From NCBI GenBank assembly GCA_000708835.1, contig DF237121.1:63953-127952 (forward strand): a stretch of DNA of 64,000 nucleotides, given 5' to 3'. The notes under the pieces are model-generated. The model worked only from the letters and a program-made list of their open reading frames with translations, did no database searches and was not told the origin of the DNA. This DNA is from Klebsormidium nitens. Its lineage: Eukaryota > Streptophyta > Klebsormidiophyceae > Klebsormidiales > Klebsormidiaceae. Each line of letters starts with the position of its first letter. Within the stretch, counting starts at the first letter, position 1. Shown here one piece after another: positions 11,701 through 20,710 of the stretch. The translations under genes were made by a program, and so were the position numbers.

Positions 11701-14700
11701 AAACGTGTGCCCCAATGCGGTTTCTCCTATATTTGTTATTCACTACGATCACTTTTAGATCCAATTCGCAGCCCAAGGATCAAAGGATTGTCCCCTTTTT
11801 GCCCATATTCAGATTGATCGGCTTCTTGTCAGGCATCTTCTCTAGCATTCATCCCCACCTTCGAGAAAGCTCAAGTAAGCTAGTAACTGGAAACTCCCCG
11901 AAACTCAAACCCCGAGAGCAATTGTGAATGTAAGATTCTCAGACGATTACTACTTGCGCGCGCAGGTTTTCCGCGTGGGTCTCCCTCCCCGCCGGCGCCT
12001 CCACCACGCGCGTCCTCTACGGCGTCGCCGTTACCAAAAATGGCGCGACGACTTTCAGCTGCGCCGGGCAGCGCTCAATCGCCGGGGGGTGCTGGAGCCA
12101 GCTCAACGGCGGCTATAACCAGTACACCGACAACCCGGATAAGGTGGTTATTTACATGCAGGGCCCCGAGCCTGGGGTAGATATCCTGGTGCAGAGTGTG
12201 AATGTGGAGCCCATCACCCGGGACGCGTGGCTGCACGACGTGACGATCCGGGCGGATCGGGTGAGAACGATTTCGGCCGTGCCGCCTTTCTTCGGTTGAC
12301 TGGTGCTTCGGAGTTTTTGCACATTCGTTCGTTTTTGCACATTTGTGCGGGTTCCAAATCTGCTCAGGTTGGGTCTTGGTATTGCTCGCGCTTTGTGCGT
12401 CACTTCGACTCTGAATGAGGAATTTTGCATCTCTGTGGAACGACTTAACGAGCGATCCAACATGCGGCTCTATCTTCCTACCGACAGCACTTAATGTCTT
12501 CAGCAAATTTCAATGTCTTGAGGTTCCTCAAGTCCTCCCATCGGACTTTTCTTCCAAATGCCGCCATCGGCCACTTTGAATCGTTCATTGGAGATACTCG
12601 ATACCTTGTCTCTCAACTCGTTTCATCGCACCCCATTCCGATATGCTGACGTCATCTTCCACGTGGCGCAGATCCGCAAGACGAACGTCATCGTGAACGT
12701 CCAAGACGAGAACGGGCAGCCAATCCCGAACGCCCAGATTAAGATCGACCAGACCAGGCAAGGGTTCCCGCTCGGCATCGCGATCAATTACCAGCTGCCG
12801 GAAAATGTGGCGTACCAGAACTTCGTGAAGACGCGTTTCAACTGGGTCGTCTTCGAGAACGAGGCCAAGTGGTACTACAACGAGCCGCAGCAGGGGGAGT
12901 ACAATTACGCGTGAGTACGCTTCTTCGCATCTTTGCTACCAACCTCTGAAGGTCGTTTCAGAGGTTTAGAGGTCGTCGAGGAAATGCCGATCTAAAAATT
13001 AGATTCTGAAGCTACGTAGAGATCATTTCTTGCTCTGTCGAGCCGGGTGCTCATTCTAGTTGCTTCGCACCAAGTTCCGCAAGCGAACGCAAACGTTGAT
13101 TCTCAAAGAGCTCAGTAGCTTCTTTCGTTGTGGACAAAGCGGGTTTTCTAAACCCGAACCAACGCGCTAACCTCAACCCGTGCTAAAGTCTGCTGAGCGC
13201 CAGAATTGTTGGTCGCGTATGCGGACGCGAGTAACATCCTTATCCTCATCAGCAGAGAAACTTCGCACGGGATGAATCTTGACCCGCCTAGAAGAGCCAA
13301 CTAACTTCAACTTTTGCTACCAACCTTCACCTCTCTAAATATCAGTCAGCGACTGAAACCTCGCTAAGCCCCGTGCAGAGCGCCGGACGCGATGGTCGCG
13401 TGGGCGAACGCGAACAACATCCTGATGCGCGGCCACTGCGGCTTTTGGGAGGACACGCGGACGGTGCAGCCCTGGGTGCGCGCGCTCGACAACGGCGCGC
13501 TGAGGGCCGCCATGGAGATTCGCCTCAACCAGGTAAGCTGATGTCACGCTGACCTCAGCTTTGAAGAGTAAGTTGGGTGTTTCCAAATTCGAAGGAGGGT
13601 GCAGCCCTGGGTGCGCGCACTCGACAACGGCGCACTGAACCACTTGAGGCTGACGTCACGTGACCTCAGCTTTAAGACTTTCGACGGCTGTTCTCAATGT
13701 AGAGAGACGGTGCAGCTCTGGGCGCGCGTTCTCGACGACACTCTGACCGCGTTAAGGGCCGCCATGAGGGTGACGTCACGCTGACCCATCCTGAGCTTCG
13801 AAAACTGACGTCAGCTGGGTTGCAAGCTAGAAACTGGGTATTCGGCCCCAGCTCTCGTTGTGCGCGCTCGACGACGAAGCGCTCAGAGCCGCCACGACCG
13901 TGTGCCTCAACCGGGTGACGTCACGCTGACGCAGCCGGAGAGTTGGGAATTACAACCGTTTCCAACCTAACGTAGCCCATCATTTTCTCCCAGGTGGCGG
14001 ACCGCTACCGCGGGCAGTTCAAGCACTGGGATGTGAACAACGAGGCGCTGCACAACACCTACTTCTCCGGACGTCTCGGACCGTCCATTCAGAACTGGAT
14101 GTACGCAACGACGCAGAAATTGGACCCTTCCGCGGAGGTAAAGTGTCGCACCCCTAGTTCCAACACACGCCCTGAGCGGAAAAGTCGCTTCGTAACACTT
14201 TGTCTTGTTGGTGCCCGCTTCTGTTGGTCCTCGTAGACGTCGACTGTTCTTCTTAAGACACGCTTACCATGGTGAATCTACCGGTTTGAGTTTGACCGTT
14301 TTCAAGTGGATAGTATTGATCCCAAGAAAACAAGGACCAGAAATAGGTTGCGAGTATGTTTCCTGTCATTCTGCTTTCTCAGAAAGGTCCGAGTAACAGA
14401 GCTAGTTACCAAACCGACTTTCCAAAAGTCGCGTTGTGGGCTCTCGTAGAAATTCGAAGAGACCAATAAGATTCTGCCACGTGTCAATCCAGATGTTCAT
14501 CAACGAGTACAACGTCCTGGAGGAGTGCGACCCGGCCGCGAACCCGGAGACCTTCATCGGCGAGGCGCAGAATCTCGAGGCTCAGGGCTTCCAGATCTCC
14601 TTCGGCTGCCAGAGCCACTTCGGAAACCCGGTGCAGGTAAGCTCCACCGCTCCAATCGCACAAAGTGTAGAAATCTTCCGTCCGTTACACGGATGTCTAA

Positions 14701-17506
14701 CCGAGCCAATCTGGCTGTCGTGATGGCGCCGAAATTGGGTAGCCCATATAGTTTGCCAGGTGCGAGCTCAAACTCCCCAGCCAAGCGAAATATTCGGCCA
14801 TCACTCGTCACCTCTAGGTCGCCCTTTCAAAGGACTTTTTCTGTTTCGCATCCCGGCAGATTTGATACCGTCCGCTCCTTCACCTATGTCGGCTGGCCGT
14901 GTTTGGCTGGAAAGCTACGCGGAAACACTCGCAGTTTACGTAGTCTATTCCGCTTACTGCGTTGCCTCACTAGAGTGACCACTGTCAACAAGGTTCTCAG
15001 TTTCTCCGTAACTCTCAACAGGGGTCATCTATCCTCTCGTTTCCTTTCCGCTCTTGGGCTTTCAGGCCGCACGCGGATCCGAGAAGAAAGCGTCGGGTCT
15101 GAGCACCATATCAATGTCACCCTCGCAAAAGCTTCCAATAAATCCTGAACCAGTCGCTGATTTTGCTCCTTCCCGCCTTCCGACCAGGCATTCAAGCTCC
15201 GCGCGGACCTGGACAAGCTGGCCTCCTTCGGACGTCCGATCTGGATCACGGAGATGGACTCGTCCGAAGTCGACGAGAACAAGAAGGCCGACATGCTCGA
15301 GTTTGCTTTCCGCGAGTATTTCGCGCACCCGGGAGTGGAGGGCATCCTGCTGTGGACCGTTTGGCAGGGGCCCAACGCGCAGTGCCAAGTGTGAGCGCCT
15401 AGACAACGTTATCTAGAATCCGCTATAACCTGACCTTTTAAGCTTTCCTAGCTCTTTTCAGTATCCGCAAATTCCAGACGTAGAGCCGGGACCTGCGCCG
15501 CACTCTTGTCGTATGTCATGGGTCTCAGACTCCTCGAGATTGGTGTCCTCAACTTTGAGTTCCTAACCCGTCCTGATGGCTTTCTTGTTTTGTTCGTGCC
15601 TTTCTCAAACCGCTTAGATCTTCGAGGATACGAAACAAGAGCGGATGCGCTGGTGGTTTTTCGGATCCTCGTCTTTCCGCGCTTTCTTCGGAGCGCTCTG
15701 ATCCTTCAGGGTAAGGTTCCAGTCAAAGTTTCAAAGCGTCCCTAAGAAGCACTTGTTTCCGTTTCCAGGTGCACTGTGAACGGGGACTTCTCCAACAAGC
15801 CCAGCGGCGCGCGCATCGACCAACTGCTGCTCGACGAGTGGCGCACAACCGGTGTCGTGGGCCAAACCGACAGTTCCGGCGAGCCGTTCATTTTCCGCGG
15901 ATTCTACGGGGACTACACGGCGGAAGTCACGGTCGACGGAACCACCTACCCGGTCGAGTTCACGGTCCTCAAAGAGGAGAACGGGAACAAGGTCGACCTC
16001 ACCGTTCCGGTGTCCGGCTCGTCCGGCGGCCGGCGGAAGCTCCTCTCCGCGGGATCCGCCCAGCGGAATTTACGCCGGAGCGCACTCACCAGCCCGGAAC
16101 GGAAGCTGCCCTCCAGCTACCTGACGGCACTGGTCCCCGGGGACGAGCTGCGCAACTGGGAAGAGCCCTCGGTTAGGACACCGTATAGATACTCGGTTAG
16201 AGACGATGAAGACCCGAAGTGGGGTGATCCCCCGGCCAGGCCCGCCCGGTCGATTCTCTCCCGGCAGGAGCTCGACGCCGCTGTTGCAGCGCACGAACCC
16301 CGCGACGGGTACGCACCGTTTGAGGTCGGTACCGCTCAGCGCCTTGCCACCGCGCGCGCGAACCACCGCACTCTCCTGGAGAGCCAGGCAGACGAGCTAC
16401 AGGCGCGCCACGTGTCAGTCTCCGGCGGCGTCTCCCGCCAGGACTACGACGCTGCGTCGTTCAAGAACCGGGAGCTGCTGCAGGTTACGGATGACCCGGT
16501 TAGCGACTCGGTCAGCGACCCCTGCTCGGACTCAACCGAGCAGCTATTGGGTCTCGGGGTCGCTTCAACCGAGCAGGGTTTCCGGGGGTTGCTCGAGGTT
16601 AAGGAGGACCCGGTTAGCGACCCCGAATTGGAGGAAACCGTTGGCGGGAACAGCGGCGGAAGGTCGCTCCTCAAAATGGGACCCATGCACGCGTACCTGG
16701 GTTTGGGCAAAGGTTTCGATTACGTTCGGTTGGAGTTGGAGGGCAACTCCAAGTTCCCGACGCGGCCAAAAGACAGCGTCAACGCGCCGGAGCGCGGTGT
16801 GAACGGGCCCCAGAGGCGGCTGCTGGAAGTGGAGGAGGCGGAGGCGGAGAAGGTAAGCGGGTTTTCACATATTGCTATTCTTCCTGAACGTACTTAGATT
16901 TCGAGACATCTTCCCGCGCGTTGTTTTTTTGCGTCTTCGTTATTTAAGAATACTTGGTGATGGGACCGTGCGTTCAGAGTTCGGCTGATCACGCCAATGA
17001 TTAAAAGGTGCAGTTCAACAATCCTTTAATCTACCTTTCGGAGTTCAAATTTTCTCATTAGAAGACTTAAACTTGTACTCAATGTGTTCTTATTTTCGAT
17101 ACTTGCATTTCGTTCAACTGCCTTTGCACGTGTTTAGGATGTGTTACTTGGTCGACATTCCTGAGATCTCCGAGTATATATTGCTACTTGGTACCGTTAC
17201 GGGTGGAAGCTATCCTGTCGGCCTTTCTTATCTCGCTGTTCCGTAGTGTTGACAAAAGGACTGGCCGCGCAATTTGGTCTCTCAAACTGAAGCCTTCGGG
17301 AAAGAACTTCACTCTGATCAGATTCCTGAGGCGCCGTGCATCCCCCGGAAAGTTGACAATTCTCTCCGACTCTGCAGTCCGAGTACCTCGATACCCTGAT
17401 GTTCTACGAAGGCGACGTGGCACGTAATGAGACAGAGGCCCTGGTCGCCTTCTTGCGTGCCGAAAAGATTGCGGTTCGAACTGCCCGTGGCCGCAGCCGG
17501 CGCTGA
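872..17506 (+). CDS. Secreted multidomain endo-1,4-beta-xylanase (CBM22-like x4 plus GH10)
   Basis: Predicted exons: 872-983, 1881-1973, 2662-2729, 6366-7118, 7606-8112, 8585-8959, 9356-9472, 10082-10283, 10722-11017, 11389-11603, 11966-12260, 12672-12910, 13379-13532, 13994-14137, 14493-14636, 15188-15390, 15769-16852 and 17378-17506. All introns are GT..AG and all phases close, giving 1709 residues. The first of two adjacent ATGs was taken as the start. Residues 1-38 form a signal peptide with hydrophobic core VVTFFLCAIVG, followed by GRSLLQ. Next come two six-cysteine modules (99-177), a Pro/Thr linker, four CBMs (343-1011) and GH10 (1012 to about 1310). The acid/base is Glu1159 in DVNNEAL and the nucleophile Glu1260 in IWITEMD. 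Family knowledge: plant GH10 enzymes with N-terminal CBM22 repeats cleave cell-wall xylan in the apoplast. Oddities: the cysteine modules and about 400 extra C-terminal residues are not usual for plant GH10. No competing gene model was found. Confidence 0.88.
3471..4070. repeat. Degenerate minisatellite, unit about 177 bp, in intron 3
   Basis: The phrase CACATTCACCCGGGCACTCA occurs near 3473 and 3771 and, diverged, near 3947. The phrase CTTTTTCCGCCCACCTCGCA occurs near 3662 and again about 177 bases later. Spacings of 176-177 bp in the second half define the unit; the first interval is longer (about 298), so one unit has an extra segment. The copies are diverged and G-poor. Confidence 0.7.
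4660..5130. repeat. CACTTCACTT-type simple repeats
   Basis: Imperfect runs of CACTT and CTCACTT, broken by TCGC and TTCC words, fill this part of intron 3. They make a strand-asymmetric pyrimidine tract with C/T on the plus strand. No protein or RNA gene is evident. Confidence 0.7.
6366..7118 (+). other. Exon 4: tandem six-cysteine modules and Pro/Thr-rich linker
   Basis: Residues 92-342 of the xylanase. Two modules have cysteines at 99, 106, 116, 117, 121, 131 and at 144, 152, 162, 163, 167, 177. The pattern is C-x6/7-C-x9-CC-x3-C-x9-C, and both contain CY then FVCC. The C-C-CC-C-C order is the framework of knottin-type disulfide miniproteins; whether these fold that way is an inference. 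They are followed by about 120 residues dominated by Pro and Thr (TTPTSAPTTSPT-like), a mucin-like spacer likely to be O-glycosylated. Confidence 0.75.
7606..8112 (+). other. CBM22-like module A
   Basis: Residues 343-511, encoded by one phase-0 exon that begins with a Cys codon. Family features seen: IPNPGFANGLPTGWTFFGPA at the N-terminus, AGPAWEI, a central WVQLSSG strand, GCWEQISGS, and a closing VEGPPPGTDLYV. This matches the carbohydrate-binding domain repeated in front of plant GH10 catalytic domains. Confidence 0.8.
8585..9472 (+). other. CBM22-like module B
   Basis: Residues 512-675 from exons 8585-8959 and 9356-9472. It starts with Cys (CIGSSRD) and keeps GPTWNL, WVQLG, AGCWTQLSGTY and AEGPDPGVELWV. 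The NPGFE-like N-terminal strand is poorly conserved compared with module A. The intron falls just before the last beta strand, at SDQ|VAIYAEG. Confidence 0.75.
10082..11017 (+). other. CBM22-like module C
   Basis: Residues 676-841 from exons 10082-10283 and 10722-11017, joined in phase 1. It starts with Cys (CPGSRND) and contains YSPGFYGGALGGWSCFG, WNGPAWVLTG, GCWTQLNGTF and IEGPPAGTNVDI. The intron lies after the GPxWxL strand. Confidence 0.77.
11389..12260 (+). other. CBM22-like module D
   Basis: Residues 842-1011 from exons 11389-11603 and 11966-12260, joined in phase 2. It starts with Cys (CPDSLNV) and contains VENPGFENGIPPTWLPFGTC, AGPSWDVT, GCWSQLNGGY and MQGPEPGVDILV, then runs directly into the GH10 domain. 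The intron position corresponds to that of module C, but the phase differs. Confidence 0.77.
12672..15390 (+). other. GH10 catalytic domain exons
   Basis: Five exons (12672-12910, 13379-13532, 13994-14137, 14493-14636, 15188-15390) encode the (beta/alpha)8 barrel from IRKTNVIVNV to LLWTVWQGP. Hallmarks seen: FPLGIAIN, FNWVVFENEAKW, RGHCGFWE with TVQPWVRAL, HWDVNNEAL (acid/base Glu1159), NEYNV, FGCQSHFG, and RPIWITEMD (nucleophile Glu1260), then HPGVEGILLW. The order and spacing match plant GH10 xylanases. No catalytic residue is missing. Confidence 0.88.
13595..13945 (+). repeat. Three decayed tandem copies of exon 13 edge and donor in the following intron
   Basis: The authentic exon 13379-13532 ends with the VQPWVRALDN coding segment and a GTAAGC donor. 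The intron then repeats this edge at about 13599, 13707 and 13849. Each copy starts near GTGCAGC or CAGCTCT, goes through GCGCTCGACRACG, and the intron-derived word TGACGTCACG follows each. Spacing is about 111-138 bp. The copies have lost frame or donor. The real exon is the first, 5'-most copy. Confidence 0.8.
15769..17506 (+). other. C-terminal extension of the xylanase
   Basis: Exons 15769-16852 and 17378-17506 encode the end of the barrel region plus about 400 residues unlike standard plant GH10. First comes a short beta-rich segment (FRGFYGDYTAEVTVDG), which may be the normal end of plant GH10 proteins. After that lies charged, low-complexity sequence with RRKLLS, RRLLE and two related acidic segments, DDPVSDSVSDPCSDS and EDPVSDPELEE. 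The last exon (SEYLDTLMFYEGDVARNETE, ending in a basic tail) was accepted for its phase and clean TCTGCAG acceptor. No hydrophobic anchor is seen. Confidence 0.6.
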
Positions 17507-20500
17507 AGGTCGACTGGTTTAGATTCACAAGCAGAACGGTCGGAGCAGAGAATCGGTGCCTGTCAAAGCCGTGACGGGCTGTGCATAGAGACCGGTTCTA
17601 GAGTCTAGCTTGCTTGCGGCAACGTGTAGAAAGTGCTGACTGCCGAGTTTGAAGAGGAGTGCTTAGGTGGTGGAGGATCAGTCAGATTTTACGATTTCGG
17701 AATACGTGTGCGACATCCACAGCGCCATAGGAGATGCCGTGGGCGAGGGATCATAGGCTATGGAAGCAGCAGGTGTCGTGTCTGCAAAAGGGAGTCCTCG
17801 TCTTCATCTTATAGACGGTCCAAGTTAAAAGAACCTAGGGTCTTCTGAGGTCGAGAGGGGGAGCTTGAAGTCGAGACTCCTGAGTACTAGATGTGCCACA
17901 TGAGTCCGAGTCGTGAAGAGTCCCCAGCTTTGGTCTTTGTAGTAGCTCGCGTTTGGCTGTCGCTTGACGCCTTAAACTGCCGCGCCACAGCAGAACAGCA
18001 GACTTGCTATCTTCAGCTAATCACCGTAGATTTGAGTCAGAATCGATTTGGCCGTTTTGCTTGTACACTAGATATTTTTACGTACTGCGCCCCACCTTTA
18101 CGAACACCGTATTGATCAGTCTATTCGTGATACAAACGCCATTTAATTTGATTGTGCACTTTCTGGTGCAAGAGTTACTAGGCGTGTACCCAGATCAGGA
18201 ATCTCCAACACCAGAATTCTTTCGAGCACTGAAGGTTTTCTGCATTCCAACAACTTCACTCTAAATTCAGGTGACGTAAGCTGCAGATGAGGATCAAGCT
18301 TCGAAGCTGTGCTGGACGGCCATCCATGTGCAAGTTTTGTGCGTTATGACAAGAAATTCAGCATCCCATCTTGCAATCAGAAACCGCATGCGAGTCGATT
18401 GCGAGACAGGATAAACTAGTGGTCTTTGATACCGATCATCACCTGCAACTGGTAGCTTGGTAGAGCTTTCAGGCGTCCACTGATGTACGAAGTTTTGGAG
18501 TCAGTAAGAATGATTGCACTTGTGCAAGATTTTCAGGTCTCACGTGTGGTCGTGGCCGCATTTATAATGCAGCGCTGGCCGCGCTAGTCATGAGCACTGC
18601 GGCGAGGGCAACTCGATGGTACGTCCCATGAGGGGTTGCATCATGGATGACAGCCGCCATGCAGTGGCCCAGTAGAATGTGCATTTTGTGAGAAGTACGC
18701 GGACGTGAAGCATCTGATCGAGCAAGGCCGACCACTGTACTGCGATACTGCCAAGTAAAGCCAGCGGTACGTGCAGTGAAGGTAACTAGTCCAGCAATAT
18801 CTGATCGATCTGACCATTTCAATTGTCGACCTGCAGGCTCTCTCACTCTCTCACAAGCCCTGATCACTGAGTTTTGCTATCCTGCAAGTCCAGTACCTAA
18901 TACTTTTGTCGGTCTTCACTCAGCAATGAGCAGCCTAGACTCCCGGGCCGTCCTCTGTTCCATTCTCCCAACTTTGCGTTATTCAAAGGCCGCGGGCACT
19001 GCGGCATGCAAAACGGCCAAAGCTGCCGAATCTTTTGTCAACTTTCAAAATCGGACATCGGACTTCGGACAGTATCTGCTTGTTACCGTCCGATCGTGTA
19101 CCGTCCGAAGGATCTACGCTCCAAGTTGCTGCCACATGTCACGGGCCGGTCCGGTGCCGTACTCAGTACCGTACGGTCCTAGCGGTATCGTCGATCGCGC
19201 ACGGTAGGTATGCACCGTCAACAAGCAACCGGGCACTCCTACTAAGTGACCTTAGGGTCTCGCGCTACAAAGCAGTGATACCGGTAGTGTGTTAGGGTTA
19301 CGCCACTTCCTGTGACGGTTTGTTAGGGTTACTCCCTTTCCTGTGACTGCTCACAGATCAGGGTTCCTACTAACGGCTAAGTCACTGTTCTTAGGATTTT
19401 AATGTGGTTTGCAGGCTAACCCGATCATTATATAGTCCGGAAAAAGCAGGCCCGGTACCAACCGCGTCCCAAAATATGGCAGTGCGGACATCGACTGGCT
19501 GTGCCCGTCCGGTGTCCGATTTCGAAAGTTGACAAAAGATTCGGCAGCTATGTGCCCCTTGCCTGCGGCATTGGCAAGGCAGGCTGTGAGGTAACGTACC
19601 GTCCTCTGCCGCTGCGGCCGCCGCGACCGCGCGGGCGGGCCCTTGTGGCAAGAAACCTCAGGCACATGACCGGACGGGTCAGTGCATGAGCGTTACCCAT
19701 TGGTTGAGATCGACGGTGACTCTGGGCCGTTTGCTACCTAGTTCATGAATTTGAGATCTGCGGTCCGCATCGAGTCACTTTTGACGGGTTTTGCCAATCA
19801 TCGGTCGTCGTGAGTGTCACTTTTTGCTGGCTTGAACGGCTGAGAAGCACACAACTTTTTTGAATGTTGTAAGCCGCAAATCCATCTCGCCATCGGACGT
19901 TTAAGAATCATCCACGATTCCTTGTTTAGGGGCCAGGGTCCAAGATGGCACAGGATATGGCTCAGCCAATGAGCGCGCGCGACGTCACCTACATAAATAT
20001 CACCCGGGATCCTGCACGCTTTGGAAGTCGCGTACCATCGCAAACCCGCTGTACGGAGTATGGTCGCTTTCCCGACGTTTTTGGATTTTCCTTATCCAGA
20101 TGGAATCTTCTATGCCGTCCGATTGCCCGGCGGTTGTCTGACACCCGGTGCAAAGCGGCGGCAGTTTCAACCGGGCAACCGCAGCCCTTTTCCATGTGAG
20201 TCACAAGTCAGTCACAGACTTTTCAACTTTTGCTTTACGCAGCGCGGCGCGCTACAGCGGGTTTTGGAAAGTTTTCCCAGGGACGTGTGTTCGATCAGTC
20301 TGAAATAATACGACATTTCCAAGACTGGGGACTCGGGAGATACTGAACCTAGCTCCAAAATGCAACTGCTAGAGGTAGCTAGGGTACCGGTATTAGGGAG
20401 ATGCTAGGGCGTCCCTTGTGCCATTTCGTGGTAGACGCCCAATCGCTCTGATGGTTGGTGTGGTGGTGTGAAACACATTGTTGCGTGGCAGCCCGGCTTG

Positions 20501-20710
20501 AGCCAAGTGAAAAAGAAGACTCCAAGTGGTGGTAACGCCGTTGTCGCCTGGTGCGTAGAAGAGACAGATTCCACATACCGTTTCCAAAAGGACTGCATTG
20601 CACGGTGACGAGCAAGGGTTTCATGCTTGGTTCCGTCAGTAAACAAGCACTGATGTGGCAGTGACCAGACATAGTTTACATTCAGGCGCTGGGTAGAAAA
20701 GAGGGCCAAG
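17507..20710. other. Intergenic region between the xylanase and REC1-like genes
   Basis: No coding exon could be supported. The region holds an inverted-repeat element (about 18985-19585) and scattered repeats of the words GTACCGTCC and GTTAGGGTTA (about 19290-19335). A TATA-like CATAAATATC lies near 19991 in more GC-rich surroundings, and could mark a distal promoter of the downstream gene with a long 5' UTR; this is weak. Short open frames here lack codon bias. Confidence 0.4.
19021..19549. mobile_element. MITE-like inverted-repeat element
   Basis: The segment 19021-19063 (starting AGCTGCCGAATCTTTTGTCA) is repeated in inverse orientation at 19507-19549 with two mismatches over 43 bases. 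Weaker inverted similarity continues outward for about 30 bases on each side. The enclosed 440 bases carry no coding frame. Arm length and spacing fit a non-autonomous DNA transposon, but the true ends and a target-site duplication were not resolved. Confidence 0.55.

Noticed and set aside
19988-20003. TATA box of the REC1-like gene
   Set aside because: The CATAAATATC word is about 700 bp before the start codon with no other support, so it is mentioned only in the intergenic note.
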